From NCBI GenBank assembly GCA_016765265.1, contig JAESQG010000287.1, positions 3,140-10,211 of the forward strand: a stretch of 7,072 nt of DNA, given 5' to 3'. Made by a program: the position numbers and the translations under genes. This document shows, in pieces, positions 6,266 through 7,072 of this stretch (the first letter of the stretch is position 1; every line of letters starts with the position of its first letter). The notes under the pieces were generated by a model that saw nothing but the letters and a program-made list of their open reading frames with translations, was not told the origin of the DNA and did no database searches. The DNA comes from Pseudomonadales bacterium (GTDB lineage: Bacteria > Pseudomonadota > Gammaproteobacteria > Pseudomonadales > DC-out160).

Positions 6266-7072
6266 ATGTCGCTTTTAACAAATCGGAACATTTTGCTGGG
6301 AGTAACAGGTGGCATTGCTGCTTACAAAAGCGCCGACCTCGTCCGTAGGCTACAGGATGCAGGGGCCAATGTTCGGGTCGCAATGACATCCGGTGCAACC
6401 CAGTTTGTCGCACCCCTGACCTATCAAGCCCTATCTGGAAACCCTGTTCACACCGAATTACTCGACCCCACTGCTGAAGCAGGAATGGGCCATATTGAAT
6501 TAGCTAGATGGGCCGACCTGATCCTCATAGCACCGACTACTGCAGATTTTTTGGCACAGCTCGCCCACGGATTGGCTGGCGATCTCTTGGCCACAGTTTG
6601 TCTGGCCACATCAGCACCCATTGCCGTTGCACCTGCGATGAATCAAGCTATGTGGTCCAACCCAGCAACTCAGGCAAATATGGCCACCTTAACGAAACGG
6701 GGCGTTTTTCAATTTGGTCCAGGCGAAGGATCGCAAGCATGTGGTGACATTGGCGCTGGACGAATGCTGGAACCTACAGAATTGGTCGCATTGTGCTGTC
6801 CACTATTTGCTGAGAAAACACTAGCAGGGAAACACCTGGTGATTACCGCCGGCCCCACCCGAGAAGCCCTAGACCCAGTCAGGTATATTAGTAATAACAG
6901 TTCCGGTAAAATGGGTTTTGCTCTCGCTCTACAAGCACAACGGGCTGGTGCAGAGGTCACTCTCATTGCTGGCCCTGTACAATTGGATACCCCCATCGGT
7001 TGTACCCGGATTAACGTTACTAGCGCCGACGAAATGTATCGAGTCGCCCTTTCTAATGCCGAAAAAGCCGAT
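6266..7072 (+). CDS. coaBC: Bifunctional CoaBC (Dfp): phosphopantothenoylcysteine decarboxylase/synthetase, 3' truncated by window
   Basis: Two consecutive steps of coenzyme A synthesis: CTP-dependent coupling of 4'-phosphopantothenate to cysteine (CoaB), then FMN-dependent decarboxylation to 4'-phosphopantetheine (CoaC). The 269 codons visible are open to the window edge; the full protein is usually about 400 residues. The N-terminal CoaC flavoprotein domain shows GVTGGIAAYKSADLVRRL (12-29), GHIELARWADLILIAPTTAD (75-94) with active-site His76, the substrate-clamp motif PAMNQAMW (123-130) with Asn126, and ACGDIGAGRM (158-167) with Cys159. The CoaB domain starts near 188 with ITAGPTREALDPVRYISN (193-210) and SSGKMG (212-217). 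The start at 6266 has AGGA four bases upstream and gives the usual N-terminus. It is divergent from radC. Confidence 0.97.
   Translation, partial: MSLLTNRNILLGVTGGIAAYKSADLVRRLQDAGANVRVAMTSGATQFVAPLTYQALSGNPVHTELLDPTAEAGMGHIELARWADLILIAPTTADFLAQLAHGLAGDLLATVCLATSAPIAVAPAMNQAMWSNPATQANMATLTKRGVFQFGPGEGSQACGDIGAGRMLEPTELVALCCPLFAEKTLAGKHLVITAGPTREALDPVRYISNNSSGKMGFALALQAQRAGAEVTLIAGPVQLDTPIGCTRINVTSADEMYRVALSNAEKAD

Overview
The window is ordinary chromosomal DNA of a gammaproteobacterium with moderate GC content and AT-rich spacers. Three things support this: the radC-rpmB-rpmG-mutM series on one strand with coaBC divergent from radC, which is the arrangement known from Escherichia coli and relatives; L28 and L33 proteins of enterobacterial length and type; and an EAL-HDOD signalling protein of a kind common in marine and environmental gammaproteobacteria. 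The genus cannot be named from the sequence. A marine lineage is a guess. No tRNA, rRNA, insertion sequence, phage gene, CRISPR array or defence system was seen.

Layout from left to right. mutM (DNA repair glycosylase) lies on the minus strand, and ribosome-binding-site-like sequences at its 3' side suggest that another minus-strand gene begins just beyond the left edge. A divergent spacer separates it from hyuA on the plus strand, which encodes a hydantoinase A/oxoprolinase-type subunit with no B subunit in view. hyuA runs convergently into an EAL-HDOD regulator gene on the minus strand, with 6 bases between the stop codons. A 262-base spacer follows. It holds a strong factor-independent terminator oriented for the rpmB-rpmG transcript. 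Then come rpmG (L33) and rpmB (L28), a 327-base AT-rich spacer with a degenerate tandem repeat, radC, another divergent spacer, and the first 269 codons of coaBC, cut by the right edge.

The housekeeping genes act separately: base-excision repair (mutM), the large ribosomal subunit (rpmB, rpmG), a JAB/MPN-domain protein of unsettled function (radC) and coenzyme A synthesis (coaBC). The two genes between mutM and rpmG are the accessory part. They interrupt a gene series that is contiguous in E. coli. Nothing links them functionally beyond their position.

No clearly new biological system was recognised. The points most worth a second look are the solitary HyuA, the EAL domain that keeps most catalytic positions but has an altered loop after its DD motif, the TTG start of that gene, and the repeat array next to the probable rpmB promoter.
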